DNA of 64,000 nt, taken from contig NW_026016854.1 of NCBI RefSeq assembly GCF_020379485.1, forward strand, positions 1 to 64,000, read 5' to 3'. Of the stretch, positions 60,214 through 64,000 are shown one piece after another. This DNA is from Brassica napus. Its lineage: Eukaryota; Streptophyta; Magnoliopsida; Brassicales; Brassicaceae. The translations under genes and the position numbers were made by a program. Under the pieces are notes generated by a model that had not been told where the DNA came from, did not search any database, and saw nothing but the letters and a program-made list of their open reading frames with translations. Each line of letters begins with the position of its first letter. The stretch's first letter is position 1.

Positions 60214-61965
60214 TTTTTAGAATTGTAACTGTGACTTTTGTTTTATGCATCTTTTTTCTTCACTTTTTTCAGTATCTTCGTCTGAAGTGATTTTCTCTGT
60301 ATTCTCATTTTCCTTAAAAATATTCACTTCCGTCAGTTGTTGTGTATCAGAAATTTCTTCTTCATCATTTTCATCATCTGTTGCATTTCTTTTACCACCA
60401 GAATTTTCTTCTTTTTCATTTTCATCATTTGGTGCACCTTTTGTATCATCATAGTTGCATGGACTCTCATAACCATCAGGTGCCTTCAAGAAATCATGTC
60501 ATAATAGGTAAAGAAAATAACATGTGAAAATATTTATAAGTGCTTGGTAAAGTTATTTGCTTACCAATTGTAAGACATTCTCGATTACTTCTACTCGTTT
60601 ATTCAAATCATAAAGCATTTGGATTAACTTATCGAGTTTGGAACCATCTTCATCTTGAAATTTCTCCTTAGCTTTCTCATACGCTTCATCTTTTCTTTTC
60701 TCTTTATTCTTCTTATGCTTTTGTTCCTAAACAGTATTATGATGGCTATATAAACATATTCATCATTCAGTTTTGATAACACAACCTGAAAATAACATTT
60801 ATAAACCATTATAAAAAGAGTTATTTACCTTATTTCCTCTTCTTCATTCTGCCTTTCAACTTGCACGGGCTCCTCAACTTCTGTATCAGCTTCCATTTGT
60901 TCTTTTTCTCCTTCCTCAAATGTCTGCCCCTATTTCCAAGAGAAAAAAAAAATAACAAATTTAGGATGGCTTATAATTTTTTTTAAATGATAGTCCGAAT
61001 TTATAAGGGTTTATATATTAGCTTACTTCATTGGTTTTTGATGTTTCTCTTTCTTTATCACCGTCGCCGAATTCAACACCAACTTCCACTTGTTGTTCTT
61101 CTTCATCTTGTGTTTGCTCCTATTTCAAACAAAAATAAGAGATTTATAAATGCTTATAATATTAAAATAACTTAGCAATTTCAAATTTGATAAAGTCTTA
61201 TAAAACATCAAAAACACAATGACCTTAGAGGTTTTGCTGTACATCTTTGTCTTCTGTCCTGCTTTGTCGACCAATGTCTTCTGTTGTAAGAAAACATCCA
61301 CAAATCCTTGTTCCCAATCGCTTTTCTTCACTTTGTATCCTTGTTGAACTAGTTGTACAACACTGTCAAAGTCCTTATCATCAGGATGTGTTGGGTTCAC
61401 CAAATGTTTGAATTCCTCAGAGAATCCAAACATTGTAGTAACCACACCCTTTAACAAGGATAAAACAATATTTTATAAGTCTCTGTAAATCTCTTATTTA
61501 TAAACCATTATGAAACAATATAGTTAACTTAGTAATCTCATGTGAATGGCAGGAGCTAATGAGGGCATGACACAAGCAAGGTGTTAAGACAAGTGAAACA
61601 TGCAAGTTCACACACAAAACACAAGCCAAGAAGAAACATATCAACCATTCTCAATAATCTAATGTGAATGTTAAGGGCTAGTGTGTGAATGATGCAAGCA
61701 ACGTGTTACAGAAAAAGTACAAAATGAAAAGTATTCTAAAATGTTTAAACACTTCATATTTTTTACCAAGGCGCCTGCTTGTAACCCTTTTTCAAGGATT
61801 ATGTTTATAAACCTCTTTCTAAACAATACAGTACGAATAAATTTATAAACTTTAGTAAAAACTCACATTATTTTTCTTCTCTACCTCCAACACTTCAGTA
61901 ATTGTCGGAGCCCTTGTTGAGTCCCTACGTAGACATAACGGATCTGCAGAAGAGGTTTCCTGGCA
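60214..61965 (-). CDS. Acidic multi-exon hypothetical protein inside the MULE
   Basis: Reading leftward, at least six exon-like blocks join across GT-AG signals and TTATAAA-rich introns. Block 1 is about 61,965-61,868 (SADPLCLRRDSTRAPTITEV). Block 2 is 61,457-61,225 (MFGFSEEFKHLVNPTHPDDK, later WEQGFVDVFLQQ). Block 3 is 61,120-61,026 (EQTQDEEEQQVEVGVEFGDG). Block 4 is about 60,930-60,831 (EGEKEQMEADTEVEEPVQVE). Block 5 is about 60,725-60,564 (a Lys-rich helix, then LIQMLYDLNKRVEVIENVLQ). Block 6 is 60,485-60,217 (KAPDGYESPCNYDD, then a Glu/Asp-rich tail ending KQKSQLQF). The protein is highly charged with coiled-coil potential. I do not recognise it with confidence; the style resembles proteins carried by Ulp1-bearing MULEs, but no protease domain is visible. 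Exon edges are approximate. Confidence 0.45.
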
Positions 61966-62400
61966 GAAACCCAGATTTATAAGGGGTTATAATTCCTTAT
62001 AAATCATTGACTTGTATTTATCAACAATCTCATGAAACCCAGATTTAAAGGGGGTTATAATTCCTTAATATTCAGTTTTCACTAACGGAAATTATCTCTT
62101 CCTTAATATGCAGTTTTCACTATCGAAAAATCTCTTTCTTAGCCGGAACCATTCAGATCAATCTTAATATGACTTCAAAACCAGATTTAAGTTTTCAAAT
62201 ACTCAATGTTTTCACTCTCAATGTTTCACTATCAAATATGTTTCTCTTAGATCGACATCTTTAAATGTGATATCTAAGAGAACCTTGTTTGATTGTTCGA
62301 TAAGAGAAAGCACTAAATCGAATTAAGTAAAAATACAAAAATTAGAGACATACAAGTTGTGAATCACATATAGGAGTTGACATCTTGGAGATTTTGAATC
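61966..62400. other. MULE interior, right part
   Basis: AT-rich sequence with two imperfect copies of a block containing CTTAATATGCAGTTTTCACTA near 62,060-62,130. No gene is supported. The upstream end of the acidic gene may lie here. Confidence 0.4.
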
Positions 62401-63203
62401 GATTTCGTCGCCAGAAGTCGACGGTGAGAGAAAGTCGACGGAACTAGACGGTGAGAGAGACGCCGAAACTAGATGGTGAGAGAGACGCCGGAAATCGATG
62501 GTGAGAGAGAGAGAGAGACGACGGTGAGAGAGAGACGATTGTGACTCGGGGAGAAGGAGAGAAACCGATGGTGGAGAAGAAGATAAGGTAAGGGTATTAT
62601 TGCCTTTTGCTCATTAATGAAAGTGGTATTTCTGAAAATGTCCTTAGACTAATGGTAAAATTGAAAAATAGTATCCAACAAAGTGTAAAAGTAAAATTTC
62701 CCCAATGATAAGATTATAGATTAAATGTAAGATGACTTTCTCCATTAGGTCCATTTTTAAAAAAAATCACACATGAATCAAGGTTGAGACTTCTGTTTTA
62801 ATATATAAGATATAAATTGGTTTGGTTTGAATACTTTTTGATAGAAAATCAGTAGATATTTCAACTATTTTTGGTGTTTTGAATATATTTTAGCTATTTT
62901 AAAATTTTACTTTTGGCTATTTATATATATTTTCAAGTCTTTTAAATAACTTAAAAGTATCTTATATATTTTGAATGTTTTTAATATACATTAAATCTAA
63001 AAGTAATTAATATATTTAGATATATAAATCTATATTTTGGATACATTCGGGTACCCGAAATACTTCGGTTCGGACCAAGTTTGGTTTCGGTTCTCTGGAT
63101 ACCAAAATTTTGAATCCGTTCGGATATCTAATCATTTCGGTTCGGGTTCGATACAGATCGGATTCGGTTGGATTCTTCGGATTCAGGTTTTTTGCCCAGC
63201 CCC

Positions 63204-63334
63204 AGTGACAATAGACAGCAACGTGCGGTTGTTCAAATAAAAAAAAAAGGAAAACAAGACAGCAACGTGCTAGTATATAGTTTACCTTACCTAGGAGGTG
63301 AGAGTTACGTTTCAACTCGCATCAAATCAGAAAA
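63204..63334 (+). promoter_or_regulatory. Proximal promoter and 5' leader of the last CYP71B gene
   Basis: Only 131 bp separate the nested transposon block from the ATG at 63,335. The stretch contains a direct repeat GACAGCAACGTGC (63,215-63,227 and about 63,259-63,271) and AGTATATAG (63,274-63,282) as a weak TATA candidate. Confidence 0.4.
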
Positions 63335-64000
63335 ATGGTTGACATTTCGCTTCTCTCACTTCTGTTCCTCATCTTTCTTCTTCTCGCCGCCATCAAATAC
63401 AAGAACCGGCGGCTACATCAACGGAGACCACCGTCTCCTCCTGGCTTTCCTATCATAGGTAACTTGCACCAGATTGGAGAGTTACCACATCAGTCTCTAT
63501 GGAGGCTCTCAAAGAAGTATGGTCCTGTCATGCTTCTGAAGCTTGGAAAAGTCCCAACAGTCATAGTTTCCACCTCTGAAACAGCAAGACAAGCTCTGAA
63601 AATCCATGACCTCCACTGTTGTAGCCGCCCAGGCTTGGCAGGTACACAAGTGTTGACTTTTCTTAACAAAACCCATGAATCTTGAATCTTGAATATTTAC
63701 TCAAAACCCCTTGAATCTTGAATCTTGATCTTTCTTTAGGGCCAAGAGACCTCTCTTACAACTATCTGGACATTGCTTTCTCTCCCTATGATGATTACTG
63801 GAAAGAACTAAGAAAGCTCGCTGCTCAGGAACTTTTCAGTACTAAACAAGTTCACTCGATCCAGCCCATAAAGGAAGAGGAGGTCAAGAAGCTGATCGAT
63901 TCAATCACTGAATCAGCTTCTCTGAAAACTCCTATCAACTTGAACAAGACGTGTCTTGCTTTGACTGTGAGCGTAATATGCAAGGCAGCATTTAGTGTGA
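63335..64000 (+). CDS. CYP71B-type cytochrome P450, 5' part (runs off the window)
   Basis: Exon 1 (63,335-63,641) starts MVDISLLSLLFLIFLLLAA, a membrane anchor, followed by a basic stretch, PPSPPG (residues 32-37), [14 protein letters not shown] and GPVMLLKLG. A 98-bp intron (63,642-63,739) containing several AATCTTG repeats is in the same place and phase as in the copy-B gene. Exon 2 starts [14 protein letters not shown] and includes the C-helix WKELR with the usual Arg. It stays open to base 64,000 at ICKAAFSV. It is clearly a paralogue of the gene at 48,699 and probably intact, but the I-helix, ExxR and heme regions lie outside the window. The start is chosen because it aligns with the paralogue starts. 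Confidence 0.9.

Larger units (their letters stand above)
55508..62703. mobile_element. Mutator-like element with captured gene pieces (7.2 kb)
   Basis: A perfect 9-bp target duplication AATGATAAG (55,499-55,507 and 62,704-62,712) flanks ends GGGGAATTGCCAC and, in reverse complement, GGGGAAATTTTAC. Inward from both ends are related blocks such as AATACCACTTTC and TTTTCAA(C/T)TTTAC. A 9-bp duplication and long, loosely matched ends fit the MULE group. I see no mudrA transposase. Inside are fragments of a Ca2+-ATPase and a pyruvate-kinase-like gene, other unidentified pieces and an acidic multi-exon gene, so it behaves like a Pack-MULE. Confidence 0.88.
54829..62810 (-). mobile_element. Helitron (777 bp) split by a Mutator-like element
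   Basis: Parts are 54,829-55,507 and 62,713-62,810. On the minus strand it starts TCTTATATATTAAAACAG and ends with a GC-rich region (GTTGCGCGGATCGAAAT) and CTAG. It lies exactly between A and T of CTTAACA|TATAAATTGG in the surrounding MITE. The ends resemble those of the Helitrons at 16,453 and 33,816, so they are probably of related families. No coding content remains. Confidence 0.88.
54576..63203. mobile_element. Mutator-type MITE (646 bp), split by nested insertions
   Basis: The element is in two parts, 54,576-54,828 and 62,811-63,203. The outer ends GGGGACGTTCGGGTATCC and, in reverse complement, GGGGCTGGGCAAAAAACC are flanked by AGTGACAAATAG (54,564-54,575) and AGTGACAATAG (63,204-63,214). 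This is a target duplication of about 11 bp, as Mutator-type elements make. The arms are rich in TTCGG. The related unbroken copy at 17,100-17,730 shows that CTTAACATATAAATTGG is the joined form of the middle. Confidence 0.85.

Noticed and set aside
60245..60454. Ser/Phe-rich plus-strand ORF
   Set aside because: It is the reverse strand of the acidic (Glu/Asp-rich) exon at 60,217-60,485. GAA/GAT codons read backwards give Ser and Phe.

Overview
This window is plant nuclear DNA, almost certainly from a Brassicaceae genome and probably Brassica or a close relative. The evidence is the AT-rich intergenic sequence, cytochrome P450 genes of the CYP71B type with plant introns, and plant transposons (Helitrons, PIF/Harbinger, hAT, Mutator-like, Stowaway-like MITEs, a tRNA-derived SINE, LINE remnants). 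There are no bacterial operons, rRNA genes or CRISPR arrays.

Layout. Bases 1-15,284 are a tandem satellite array with a monomer of about 155 bp (about 100 copies), which continues beyond the left edge. Bases 15,285-27,674 are copy A of a segment that occurs again, nearly identical, at 32,648-49,568 (copy B). Copy A is bounded on both sides by the same satellite (27,675-28,645 on the right). About 300 bp later comes a Helitron-type 3' end (hairpin then CTAG, 28,945-28,948). A 3.3 kb PIF/Harbinger element (28,953-32,248) carrying a Myb/SANT-like ORF, a decayed transposase and a nested MITE lies between the copies.

Copies A and B share a small Helitron, a Stowaway-like MITE, a minisatellite whose reading frames are open on both strands, a 5'-truncated LINE, a hAT MITE, a SINE and a CYP71B gene. 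Copy A ends abruptly inside that gene. Copy B holds the complete three-exon gene (48,699-50,375; 497 codons). Copy B also carries two insertions that copy A lacks: a 268-bp MITE and a 3.9 kb Helitron with an RPA70-like exon. Copy A supplies the exact empty site for each.

Bases 50,376-64,000 continue a CYP71B cluster: a broken first-exon fragment at 53,520 and a further gene starting at 63,335 that runs off the right edge. Between them is a three-level nest: a Mutator-type MITE (54,576-63,203) split by a minus-strand Helitron (54,829-62,810), itself split by a 7.2 kb Mutator-like element (55,508-62,703). The innermost element carries captured pieces of an autoinhibited Ca2+-ATPase gene and a pyruvate-kinase-like gene, plus an unrecognised acidic multi-exon gene.

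Main conclusion (inference from junctions read directly): copy B looks like the donor locus, and a 12.4 kb copy of it was placed inside a satellite array that itself appears to belong to a Helitron. Host coding capacity is essentially the CYP71B cluster; nearly everything else is mobile or repetitive DNA. All coordinates were read by eye and no database search was possible.
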